Positions 13,789 to 20,281 of a DNA stretch of 32,005 nucleotides are shown here, one piece after another. Numbering within the stretch: the stretch's first letter is position 1; each line of letters starts with the position of its first letter. The DNA is taken from contig JAZUBL010000053.1 in the NCBI GenBank assembly GCA_045638545.1, forward strand, positions 1 to 32,005, written 5' to 3'. This stretch comes from UMGS1071 sp045638545 (lineage in GTDB: Bacteria; Bacillota; Clostridia; Oscillospirales; Acutalibacteraceae). Under the pieces are notes generated by a model that worked only from the letters and a program-made list of their open reading frames with translations, had not been told where the DNA came from and did no database searches. A program made the translations under genes and the position numbers.

Positions 13789-13811
13789 AGATTATACATT
13801 TTTAGTATAAT
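13783..13811 (+). promoter_or_regulatory. rightward promoter of the XRE gene
   Basis: A perfect TATAAT (13806-13811) 22 bases before the start codon. The -35 position (13783-13788) is poor and lies inside the palindrome, as expected for a weak, regulated promoter. Confidence 0.5.
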
Positions 13812-13819
13812 TCTGTCAA
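13791..13819 (-). promoter_or_regulatory. consensus leftward promoter of the RHH/Cys-rich unit
   Basis: Perfect TTGACA (13814-13819), 17 bp, perfect TATAAT (13791-13796) on the minus strand. This is the best sigma-A promoter in the window. Its -35 overlaps the ribosome site of the XRE gene (13818-13826). Confidence 0.85.
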
Positions 13820-13832
13820 GAGGTGATGCCCT

Positions 13833-14042
13833 ATGTTCCGCCTGAAAGAGCTTAGAAAAGAAAAAAATATCTCGCAGATCAAATTGGCAATGGATTTGGA
13901 AATTAACCAGAACAGCATAAGCCGATATGAAACTGGCCTGTATGAGGCTGATTATAAAACATTGATTGCCATTGCAGATTATTTTGATGTTTCTATCGAC
14001 TATCTGCTCGGCCGCACTGATAATCGAAAAACAAACCGCTGA
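13833..14042 (+). CDS. XRE family helix-turn-helix regulator
   Basis: A 69-aa protein that is little more than one Cro/C1-type HTH domain: LKELRKEKNISQIKLA (helix 1-2), then the recognition helix segment INQNSISRYETGLYEAD (about 29-45) and the end pattern LIAIADYFDVSIDYLLGRTD typical of XRE regulators. It should bind DNA as a dimer, and the 25-bp palindrome in the divergent promoter region is the natural candidate site, giving autorepression and control of the RHH/Cys-rich unit. That pairing is inference. AAGAGGTGA stands before ATG 13833. Base composition is clearly more AT-rich than in the neighbouring metabolic genes, as in recently acquired DNA. Confidence 0.88.
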   Translation: MFRLKELRKEKNISQIKLAMDLEINQNSISRYETGLYEADYKTLIAIADYFDVSIDYLLGRTDNRKTNR

Positions 14043-14059
14043 ATATCTCATATAACAAA

Positions 14060-14088
14060 AAAAGACCATCCAACTTGGGTGGTCTTTT
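14060..14088. terminator. bidirectional terminator between the XRE and FNT genes
   Basis: AAAAGACCATCC (14060-14071) pairs with GGGTGGTCTTTT (14077-14088, one G-U) over AACTT. Outer sequence (A-run, AAAGACC, GGTCTTTTGCTTT) is shared with the terminator at 13389-13421 on the other side of the cassette. Confidence 0.85.
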
Positions 14089-14095
14089 GCTTTGC

Positions 14096-14779
14096 TTATT
14101 TCTTCTTGCTTGCAAGATGTGCTTCCCACTTGAGGATCACATACTTGTCGAGGCCGCGAGCCAGCGCACCGCCAACTGCGTTGCCCAGAGTTACCATCAG
14201 AACAACACCCCAGCCAGCTGCTGTTGTCATGTTGCCGCTGATCATGTAGTAGAACATATTTGCAATACTATGTTCAAAGCCGCAGTGGATAAACATCATA
14301 ACGCACATGAAGATACCCACATAACCGATCAGGTTGTTAACGCCGCCCTTTTCTTTGCCGCGGTTAAATGCAGCAACAGCAACGTACATCAGGATACCGC
14401 AGTAGATACCCAGAATAAACAGGCTCCATGGATTGTCTGCGTTCTTGATATCAACCAACGCCTGTCCATTGGCGGAGAGAGTATCGCCGATTCTGGTCCA
14501 GCGAAGAGCCAGTGCAGAGAGACCCATACCGACAAAGTTTCCGCACCAGGAGATGATTGCCAGACGCAGATTCTTGATTGGGTTGTCTGCCAGGAAACCA
14601 ACCTTACCGGTAAACAGGTTCAGACCAAAAGTACACACTACAAACAGGCCCAGGCAGAACAGGAAGGAGCTGAACATTCTGTTTTCCTGCATGAGGAAAA
14701 CGGTAGCGCCGAAGCTGATGGTAACACCTGCTGCGATCGCTTTAATGCAGTCAAAAATATTTTCTTTTAAGCTAACCAC
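14096..14779 (-). CDS. formate/nitrite transporter (FNT) family channel
   Basis: A 227-aa membrane protein with six helices, somewhat shorter than typical FNT channels (about 260-285 aa). Family landmarks are LFTGKVGFLADN after helix 2, and CGFEHSIANMFYY in the second half, matching the FNT GxEHxIANM signature. FNT pentamers pass formate, nitrite, hydrosulfide or other small anions. In a fermenting gut Clostridium formate is the likeliest substrate, but no pyruvate formate-lyase gene is nearby to support this. The start is GTG 14779 with GAGGTGA upstream. It ends toward the bidirectional terminator at 14060-14088. Single gene with its own promoter. Confidence 0.88.
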   Translation of the reverse strand: MVSLKENIFDCIKAIAAGVTISFGATVFLMQENRMFSSFLFCLGLFVVCTFGLNLFTGKVGFLADNPIKNLRLAIISWCGNFVGMGLSALALRWTRIGDTLSANGQALVDIKNADNPWSLFILGIYCGILMYVAVAAFNRGKEKGGVNNLIGYVGIFMCVMMFIHCGFEHSIANMFYYMISGNMTTAAGWGVVLMVTLGNAVGGALARGLDKYVILKWEAHLASKKK

Positions 14780-14824
14780 TTAATTCACCTCATTTCTGTC
14801 GATTTTTGAAAAAAGAATGCACTC

Positions 14825-14833
14825 ATTATAGCA
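14825..14833 (-). promoter_or_regulatory. extended -10 promoter of the FNT gene
   Basis: TGC-TATAAT on the minus strand (-10 at 14825-14830), 45 bases before the start codon. No standard -35. Confidence 0.6.
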
Positions 14834-14990
14834 AAAATCCGGTTCAATTACCATAGTGCAATACAGAAGAATTTCTGGTAATCTTCCTGGAAAAGTTTCA
14901 CTTTTTTACAAACTTTCCACAAAAAACAACAGCAACTCATACAAATTTATTATAGGTTTGGCGGAACTGAAACGCTGTGACAGAATCACA

Positions 14991-15848
14991 TTACTTTCTC
15001 TGAGAAAGCACGGACAGCATCAGCTCTCTTGCAGTTTTGCAGGCCACCGCAGTGGAAGCGCCGCTCTGGTCGTAGATCGGTGCCAGCTCCATTACGTCCA
15101 TGCCAACAATGTTCAGGCTGCCTACCAGCTTCATTGCCTCCAGCAGTTCCATAAAGGTAACGCCGCCGGCCTCTGGTGTGCCTGTACCAGGGAACACAGA
15201 TGGATCCAGTACGTCCAGGTCAATGGAGAAGTACACCGGCTTGCCCTTCAGCTGTTCTACTACTTCGTCCAGGTGGTTGAAGTTGAACTTGTTGAGGAAG
15301 GTGTGCTCCTTTGCCCAGTAGAATTCCTGACGCTCGCCGGAACGAATGCCGAACTGGAACAGTCTGCCGTCGCCCAGGAGGTCCCACGCACGGCGCATTA
15401 CCGTTGCGTGGGATAACGTCTCTCCGAGATAGTGCTCCCGCAGGTCGGTGTGTGCGTCAAAGTGGATAATGTGCAGGTCAGGATACTGCTCTGCTGCCGC
15501 TTTGATCGGACCAAGGGAAGCAAGGTGCTCGCCGCCGATCATAAACGGAATTTTGCCGTCTGCCAGAATTTCCTTTGCGGTGTCGTAGAGCTGCTCCAGC
15601 ACTCTTGGAGAGTTGCCGAATGGCAGTTCCAGATCACCGAGATCGCAGACGTTGTAGTCTTCCAGATCAAGATCCTGGTATGGGCTGTATGTTTCAATGC
15701 CAAAGGAATCGCTGCGCATTGCCTTGCTGCCAAAGCGTGTGCCCGGGCGGAAGGATGTAGTGGAATCAAACGGCGCACCGTAGATGATCACATCTGCTTC
15801 TTCATAAGGACAGTCGCAGCCGATAAAGCTTTCCAGATATGGTTTCAT
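14991..15848 (-). CDS. speB: agmatinase (ureohydrolase family)
   Basis: A 285-aa enzyme hydrolysing agmatine to putrescine and urea. The binuclear manganese site is complete: GGEHLASLG (His), DAHTD, a second Asp/His region, and SIDLDVLDPSVFPGTGTPEAGG-type signature near residues 200-222. Length and motifs fit agmatinase better than arginase, and the neighbours settle it: the gene follows speE by two bases and is in a unit with an arginine-type decarboxylase and speD. A GAGG ribosome site overlaps the end of speE. Cytoplasmic. Last gene of the polyamine unit; no clear terminator is visible in the following 160 bases. Confidence 0.92.
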   Translation of the reverse strand: MKPYLESFIGCDCPYEEADVIIYGAPFDSTTSFRPGTRFGSKAMRSDSFGIETYSPYQDLDLEDYNVCDLGDLELPFGNSPRVLEQLYDTAKEILADGKIPFMIGGEHLASLGPIKAAAEQYPDLHIIHFDAHTDLREHYLGETLSHATVMRRAWDLLGDGRLFQFGIRSGERQEFYWAKEHTFLNKFNFNHLDEVVEQLKGKPVYFSIDLDVLDPSVFPGTGTPEAGGVTFMELLEAMKLVGSLNIVGMDVMELAPIYDQSGASTAVACKTARELMLSVLSQRK

Positions 15849-15850
15849 AA

Positions 15851-16720
15851 TTATACCTCGTCGTCACGGGACTCCAGCAGCCGCTTTACATAAGTCGGCA
15901 GGGCAAAAGAGCCAATGTGGAGATCTGTGTTGTAGTAATCTGTATCTAAGCCAAGAGCGTTCCATGCATCCTGCTTTTCCGGTCCGAAATCCAGGATCGG
16001 ATCGAACTTTTTAGAAGCAAAACCGAACAGCCAGTGGCCGGATGGATAAGTTGGAATATGCGCCTGATACACGCGGCACAGCGGGAAGGTCTCTGCAATG
16101 CGGCGGTGAGCACGCTTCATGGACTGGGCGTACTTCTCATAATATGGGCTTTCATGCTGATTGATGAGAATACCGTCTTCAGAAAGCGCTGTGTAGCAGT
16201 TGCCGTAGAACTCCTTGGTGAAGAGGCCTTCACCAGGGCCGAACGGGTCGGTGGAGTCTACGATGATCAGGTCGTAAGCATCCTTTTTATTGCGGACAAA
16301 TGGAAGACCGTCTGCGATGGTCAGGTTCACGCGTGGATCCTTCAGGGACTTGGAAGTGCGCTTCAGATACTTTTTGCACACGTCCACCACCATTTTGTCG
16401 ATCTCAACCATGTCGATCTGCTCGATGGTTTTGTAGCGGCACAGTTCGCGGACAGTACCGCCATCGCCGCCGCCGATAACAAGCACGCGCTTGATGTCCG
16501 GGTTGGTTGCCATTGCAACGTGAACGATCATATCGTGATAGATGAACTCATCTTTTTCTGTCACCATCATCAGGCCGTCCAATGTGAGGAAGCGGCCGAA
16601 CTCTTTGCTCTCCATCACATCTACCTGCTGGTATTTGCTGCGCTGAGAAAAGAGCTGCTTGGTGACGCGAATGCTGAAGCGTACATCCTTGGAGTGCTTT
16701 TCAGTATAGGATAATTTCAT
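15851..16720 (-). CDS. speE: spermidine synthase (polyamine aminopropyltransferase)
   Basis: A 289-aa enzyme transferring an aminopropyl group from decarboxylated S-adenosylmethionine to putrescine. Domains: an N-terminal beta-sheet domain (1-60, with YQQVDVMESKEFGRFLTLDG), then a Rossmann domain with the nucleotide loop VLVIGGGDGGTVRE, the acidic ends VEID and DGLPF, and the active-site segment DSTDPFGPGEGLFT. GGGAGGAG precedes ATG 16720. It lies 15 bases after the decarboxylase gene and 2 bases before speB, an order that fits stepwise synthesis from arginine. Confidence 0.94.
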   Translation of the reverse strand: MKLSYTEKHSKDVRFSIRVTKQLFSQRSKYQQVDVMESKEFGRFLTLDGLMMVTEKDEFIYHDMIVHVAMATNPDIKRVLVIGGGDGGTVRELCRYKTIEQIDMVEIDKMVVDVCKKYLKRTSKSLKDPRVNLTIADGLPFVRNKKDAYDLIIVDSTDPFGPGEGLFTKEFYGNCYTALSEDGILINQHESPYYEKYAQSMKRAHRRIAETFPLCRVYQAHIPTYPSGHWLFGFASKKFDPILDFGPEKQDAWNALGLDTDYYNTDLHIGSFALPTYVKRLLESRDDEV

Positions 16721-16735
16721 GCTTCTGCTCCTCCC

Positions 16736-18223
16736 TTAGTGGTGGCCTTCGCCAAAGTGCTGCTTTGGGTACTCTTCGTTTACCACGTTGATCTTCTCGA
16801 TCTTAATGTCCTCAGTACCGGTCATAAAGCAGCCTTTCTCCTTGGCGTACTGAATGTACTGGAGAATTTCCGGTGTGATCTGCTCGCCCGGGGCAAGGAT
16901 CGGAATGCCCGGCGGGTAGCACATGACGAACTCACTGCAGATCTTCCACGCAGATTCCTCCAGCGGGATCTGATGCTTTGGTGCGTAGAACGCTTCCTGC
17001 GGTGTCATGATGACAAGCGGATCGATGTATTCGTGATCCAGCATACCCTGAATGTCGCCGAAATGGAGGCGTCGGATCTCCGCCAGCGCAGACACAAGAC
17101 GCTCGATCGCCGGGCTCTTGTCGCCAACAGAAACGATGGCCAGCATATTGCCGATGTCACCGAATTCGATCTGAATATTATATTCATCGCGGAGGATGTC
17201 ATATACCTCAATGCCTGCAAGGCCGATGTTGCGGGTGTGCACAGACAGCTTTGTTTCGTCAAAGTCGAACACTGCGTCACCGTCGCAGATCTCCTTGGAA
17301 AATGCGTAGTAGCCGCCGATGTTGTTGATCTCTTCTCTTGCGTACTGGGCAAGGAGCTTTACCTTCTTGAAGATCTTCTTGCCCTTCAGCGCCAGATTAC
17401 GGCGGGAGATATCCAGAGAAGACAGCAGCAGATAGGAGCCGCTGGTGGTCTGTGTCAGGTTGATGATCTGACGGATATAGCCCGGTGCCACGCTGCCGTT
17501 GGAAAGCAGGAAGGAGCTCTGTGTGAGAGAGCCGCCTGTTTTGTGCATGCTGACCGCCGCAAGGTCTGCGCCGGCAGCCATGGCTGTGATCGGCATATTC
17601 TCACCAAAGTAGAAGTGGGTGCCGTGTGCTTCGTCAACAAGCACCTTCATGCCGTGCTCGTGGGCAAGGTCGGTGATCGCCTTCAGGTTGGAGCAGATGC
17701 CGTAGTAAGTCGGATTATTGACCAGCACTGCCTTTGCGTCCGGATGCTCCAGAATTGCCTGACGAACGTCTTCCAGACCCATGCCCAGCGGAATGCCCAG
17801 CTCTTTGTTGGTGCCCGGGTTTACGTAAACAGGGATGGCGCCGCTGATAACCAGCGCATTGATGGCGCTGCGGTGCACGTTTCGCGGCATGATGATCTTT
17901 TCGCCGCGCTTGCACACGCTGAGCACCATACTCTGCACAGCGGAGGTGGTACCGTTCACCATGAAAAATGCCTGCTTTGCGCCAAAGGCATCTGCTGCCA
18001 GTTCTTCTGCTTCTTTAATCACAGAAACAGGGTGGCACAGGTTATCCAGCGGCTTCATGGAGTTTACGTCTACGGAGAGGCAATCGCTGCCTAAAAATTC
18101 GCGCAGTTCCTTGTTGCCGCGGCCCTGCTTGTGGCCCGGCACGTCGAACGGAACAATGCGGTTTGCTTTATATTCAACAAGCGCTTCGTAAATCGGCGCT
18201 TTTTTCTGCCATTCTTTGTTCAT
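16736..18223 (-). CDS. speA: Orn/Lys/Arg decarboxylase family, probable arginine decarboxylase
   Basis: A 495-aa PLP enzyme of the fold type I Orn/Lys/Arg decarboxylase family. It lacks the N-terminal wing domain of enterobacterial enzymes, like Bacillus SpeA. Visible: FDVPGHKQG (26-34), the VNGTTSA loop, the DEAHGTH segment binding PLP, and the Schiff-base lysine in SMHKTGGS (Lys228). The C-terminal domain has the PPGIPILAPGE motif of the family. Arginine is the likely substrate because agmatinase is encoded in the same unit; ornithine or lysine cannot be ruled out from sequence. ATG 18223 is preferred over ATG 18232, which abuts the GGAAAGG ribosome site. A terminator separates it from speD upstream. 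Confidence 0.9.
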   Translation of the reverse strand: MNKEWQKKAPIYEALVEYKANRIVPFDVPGHKQGRGNKELREFLGSDCLSVDVNSMKPLDNLCHPVSVIKEAEELAADAFGAKQAFFMVNGTTSAVQSMVLSVCKRGEKIIMPRNVHRSAINALVISGAIPVYVNPGTNKELGIPLGMGLEDVRQAILEHPDAKAVLVNNPTYYGICSNLKAITDLAHEHGMKVLVDEAHGTHFYFGENMPITAMAAGADLAAVSMHKTGGSLTQSSFLLSNGSVAPGYIRQIINLTQTTSGSYLLLSSLDISRRNLALKGKKIFKKVKLLAQYAREEINNIGGYYAFSKEICDGDAVFDFDETKLSVHTRNIGLAGIEVYDILRDEYNIQIEFGDIGNMLAIVSVGDKSPAIERLVSALAEIRRLHFGDIQGMLDHEYIDPLVIMTPQEAFYAPKHQIPLEESAWKICSEFVMCYPPGIPILAPGEQITPEILQYIQYAKEKGCFMTGTEDIKIEKINVVNEEYPKQHFGEGHH

Positions 18224-18299
18224 AGCATTCATCCTTTCCGAATGAAATAAGGTGCTTCTCTGCGGTATTTTTCCGTTATGCCAATATAATCAAAACCGC

Positions 18300-18328
18300 A
18301 AAAAGGCAACCGCCCACTGCAGTTGCCT
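18300..18328 (-). terminator. terminator after speD
   Basis: On the minus strand AGGCAAC and GTTGCCT (18322-18328 and 18304-18310) pair over 11 nt and run into T5. Some transcripts should stop here, and speA-speE-speB may have a weak promoter of its own in 18224-18298 (TATATT with poor -35). Confidence 0.65.
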
Positions 18329-18338
18329 GATAATATGC

Positions 18339-19154
18339 TTAGTAAATATTGGTGCCGCTGAAAATTTCAATCATTTCTCTGTGGAGACGCTCGCTGATAG
18401 CAAGGCGCTCTCTTGGAGAAAGTTCATAGGCATCGGTATTGAACAGGTAGTTCTGCAGATTGATCTCTTTGATGAGCAGCTTTGTGTGGAAAATATTGGA
18501 CTGATACACGTTGACGTCGATGGCGTCATACTTCCGCAGAGTTTCATCAGAGATGTAGTCCTGGATGGAAGTAATTTTGTGGTCGATGAACAGCTTTTCA
18601 CCATGCATATTTCTGGTGAAGCCGCGCACACGGTAGTCCGTGGTAATAATATCCGAGTCAAAGCTGCCAATGAGATAATCCAGAGCGTTCAGCGGAGAGA
18701 CTTCGCCGCAGGTGGAAATATCAATATCCACACGGAAAGTGGAGATCGAGTTTTCCGGGTGATACTCCGGATAGGTGTGCACAGTCAGGTGGCTCTTGTC
18801 CAGATGGCCGTGTACAGTCTCTCTGCGTTTCAGAATATCCAGTTCACCCATATTGCAGGAAGGATCGATGCCTTCTACCGGCAGGTTGTTCTCGCTGATG
18901 AGAATATTCACGCTGGCACCCTGTGGGTCATAGTCCTGCTTGCTTACGTTCAGCACATGCGCGCCAATGATCTCCGTTACGTCGAACAGGATCTTGGTGA
19001 GACGCTCAGAATTATACTGCTCATCAATGTAAGCAACATAGTCCTTCTGTGCGCGCTCACTGCGGGCGTAGCAGATATCGTAAATATTGAAGCTGAGGGT
19101 TTTTGTCAGATTATTGAAGCCGTACAATTTCAGCTTGTTTTCCAACCCTAACAT
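18339..19154 (-). CDS. speD: S-adenosylmethionine decarboxylase proenzyme, long bacterial type
   Basis: A 271-aa proenzyme that cleaves itself to make a pyruvoyl cofactor and decarboxylates AdoMet, supplying the aminopropyl donor for SpeE. The self-cleavage site is LDKSHLTVHTYPE with Ser121, followed by DISTCG (catalytic Cys) and DYRVRGFTRNMHG. These blocks and the length match the Escherichia coli-type (class 1A) enzyme, not the roughly 125-aa Bacillus/Thermotoga type. ATG 19154 is chosen because AAAGG lies just upstream; ATG 19175 and 19169 have no ribosome site. Two promoters precede it. Confidence 0.92.
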   Translation of the reverse strand: MLGLENKLKLYGFNNLTKTLSFNIYDICYARSERAQKDYVAYIDEQYNSERLTKILFDVTEIIGAHVLNVSKQDYDPQGASVNILISENNLPVEGIDPSCNMGELDILKRRETVHGHLDKSHLTVHTYPEYHPENSISTFRVDIDISTCGEVSPLNALDYLIGSFDSDIITTDYRVRGFTRNMHGEKLFIDHKITSIQDYISDETLRKYDAIDVNVYQSNIFHTKLLIKEINLQNYLFNTDAYELSPRERLAISERLHREMIEIFSGTNIY

Positions 19155-19201
19155 CCCTGCCTTTCTCATATCCATTTCATGCGCAGACGCATGGTAGGAA
19201 G

Positions 19202-19230
19202 ATAATATCCTAAAATAACAGTAAAGTCAA
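19202..19230 (-). promoter_or_regulatory. proximal promoter of the polyamine genes
   Basis: TTGACT (19225-19230), 17 bp, TATTAT (19202-19207) on the minus strand. Confidence 0.65.
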
Positions 19231-19341
19231 CTGTTTTTCTCTGTCCGCAAACGCGACAAAAAGCCCGCTGTTTTCCCGTTTTTTTCTTCAAAAATTTTCT
19301 TCCGGAACAGGCAGCGGATTCAGTTTGATACTTTCCGCTAG

Positions 19342-19370
19342 ATTATAGCATTTTCTCACAGATTTTTCAA
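19342..19370 (-). promoter_or_regulatory. distal promoter of the polyamine genes
   Basis: TTGAAA (19365-19370), 17 bp, TGC-TATAAT (-10 at 19342-19347) on the minus strand. Between it and the proximal promoter, CCGCTG (19312-19317) can pair with CAGCGG (19265-19270) before a T5 run, a weak possible attenuator. Confidence 0.65.
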
Positions 19371-19392
19371 TATTTCCTGTAAATATTGCCAC

Positions 19393-19432
19393 AAAAAATT
19401 GAAACCGGCCAGCGGTCATTCCGCCAGCCGGT
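19393..19432 (-). terminator. terminator overlapping the end of the sigma-like gene
   Basis: Minus-strand ACCGGCTGGCGG pairs with CCGCTGGCCGGT (19421-19432 with 19404-19415, two wobbles) over a 5-nt loop, then T6 at 19393-19398. The 5' arm encodes the last residues (HRLAE) and the loop holds the stop codon. Confidence 0.8.
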
Positions 19433-19721
19433 GAAAGTGGTATCCAAGCACGTTCTGGAGCCTGTTTCGGGCCCGTTTTAAGTGGCGGGAAACCGCCGGT
19501 GTCTGCACCCCTAATTCTGCTGCAATCTGGTGCATTTTCATGCCTTCAAAGTAATACAGCCGCAGGCAGTCCTGCTGCCGCTGGGTCAGTTCCCCTCTGA
19601 TCACCCCCGGCAGCATCTGCAGAATCCGCTCCCGCTCTTTGCTGTTATCGTTGACCTCTGCCGTAAAATCGCCGCAGCCTACGTAGCGCTCCATTAAATC
19701 AAAGCTCAGCTGTTTTGCCAT
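19416..19721 (-). CDS. sigma-70 region 4-like DNA-binding protein
   Basis: A 101-aa protein with a single recognisable domain: a sigma region 4 / LuxR-like HTH in residues about 45-95 (GELTQRQQDCLRLYYFEG, then MHQIAAELGVQTPAVSRHLKRARNRLQ). No region 2 for core binding at -10 is present, so it is not a full sigma factor; such proteins act as partial sigma subunits or as phage-type late regulators. ATG 19721 is chosen because GGGAGGAGG stands 6 bases before it, closer to normal than for ATG 19727. Its start overlaps the end of the upstream gene by 23 bases. The pair is transcribed from a promoter between two LexA-like boxes. Confidence 0.8.
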   Translation of the reverse strand: MAKQLSFDLMERYVGCGDFTAEVNDNSKERERILQMLPGVIRGELTQRQQDCLRLYYFEGMKMHQIAAELGVQTPAVSRHLKRARNRLQNVLGYHFHRLAE

Positions 19722-19947
19722 AGGCATCCTCCTCCCGTTCTCTCAGCACTGCCGGGTGCTCTGCCAGCAGGTTGCCCGTGTGGCGGCACTCCAGGTACAT
19801 AGTGTACAGAATGGCCAGCCGCCGGTTGATCTCACAGGACTCCGAACAGCCTGCCGTTTTCAGTTCTTTTTTCAGCTCCTCCATGCGCCGCTTCAGGCTT
19901 GCTGCTTCTGCCAGATATTCCCGCGCTAATTGTGTAAGTTCCGTCAT
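19699..19947 (-). CDS. small helical protein, partner of the sigma-like gene
   Basis: An 82-aa soluble protein, mostly helix: residues 1-32 read as a coiled coil (LAREYLAEAASLKRRMEELKKELK), then a CSESC pair (34-38) and a second helix pair. The open frame extends upstream to 20118 but would cross both LexA-like boxes and the promoter; ATG 19947 has AGAGG nine bases before it. It could hold the sigma-like protein in an inactive form or pair with it as a two-part sigma factor; neither is shown. I do not recognise the family. Confidence 0.7.
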   Translation of the reverse strand: MTELTQLAREYLAEAASLKRRMEELKKELKTAGCSESCEINRRLAILYTMYLECRHTGNLLAEHPAVLREREEDAYGKTAEL

Positions 19948-19987
19948 CCCAATCGACCTCTTTTCTCTCCATGATAATTTTAAAATA

Positions 19988-20001
19988 CGAACATCTGTTC
20001 G
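19988..20001. promoter_or_regulatory. LexA-like (SOS) box, downstream copy
   Basis: CGAACATCTGTTCG: GAAC-N4-GTTC with perfect outer arms, close to the Bacillus SOS box. It lies between the predicted start point (about 20008) and the ribosome site of the helical/sigma-like pair. Confidence 0.6.
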
Positions 20002-20014
20002 CTCTCTAATTCTC

Positions 20015-20043
20015 ATTTTAGCAGAGAAATGGCCGCTTGGCAA
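20015..20043 (-). promoter_or_regulatory. promoter of the sigma-like gene pair
   Basis: TTGCCA (20038-20043), 17 bp, TGC-TAAAAT (-10 at 20015-20020) on the minus strand. LexA-like boxes stand on both sides. Confidence 0.7.
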
Positions 20044-20051
20044 GGATAAAT

Positions 20052-20065
20052 CGAATATATGTTCG
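20052..20065. promoter_or_regulatory. LexA-like (SOS) box, upstream copy
   Basis: CGAATATATGTTCG, inside the larger palindrome ATCGAA-N6-TTCGAT (20051-20066 plus one base each side). One base off the GAAC-N4-GTTC core. It sits just upstream of the -35. Confidence 0.55.
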
Positions 20066-20078
20066 ATATTTAGCCCGG

Positions 20079-20116
20079 TGAACGAAAAACGTCTCAGCTT
20101 TCTGAACGAGAACGTC
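20079..20116. repeat. two direct repeats in the divergent region
   Basis: TGAACGAAAAACGTC (20079-20093) and TGAACGAGAACGTC (20103-20116), 24 bases apart start to start. They lie between the leftward sigma-like promoter and the rightward promoter at 20172-20201 in a 334-base gap without genes. Possible activator sites. Confidence 0.45.
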
Positions 20117-20160
20117 AAAAATCAGCATAAAAATTGTAACAACATTGCTATTTTCATTAC

Positions 20161-20201
20161 AGGGATATCCCTTGTTATTTCCCACCGAAATGCAGTATAA
20201 T
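20161..20201 (+). promoter_or_regulatory. promoter with a palindrome at its -35
   Basis: TTGTTA (20172-20177), 18 bp, TATAAT (20196-20201). The 12-bp perfect palindrome AGGGATATCCCT (20161-20172) touches the -35. A TTGCCG/CGGCAA hairpin (20224-20239) lies in the leader before the gene at 20282. Confidence 0.65.
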
Positions 20202-20281
20202 AAAATTGTATTGGTATAGCAATTTGCCGCTGACGGCAACTACCATATAAAAATAACAGAACTGGAACGGAGGAAGAAATT

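Noticed and set aside
16739..18094. 451-codon open frame antisense to the decarboxylase gene
   Set aside because: Shadow; the opposite strand encodes a full PLP enzyme with its ribosome site.
19416..19947. Calling the sigma-like gene a full ECF sigma factor
   Set aside because: At 101 aa it has only a region 4-like domain; the region 2 needed to contact core polymerase and the -10 is not seen in it or in its partner.
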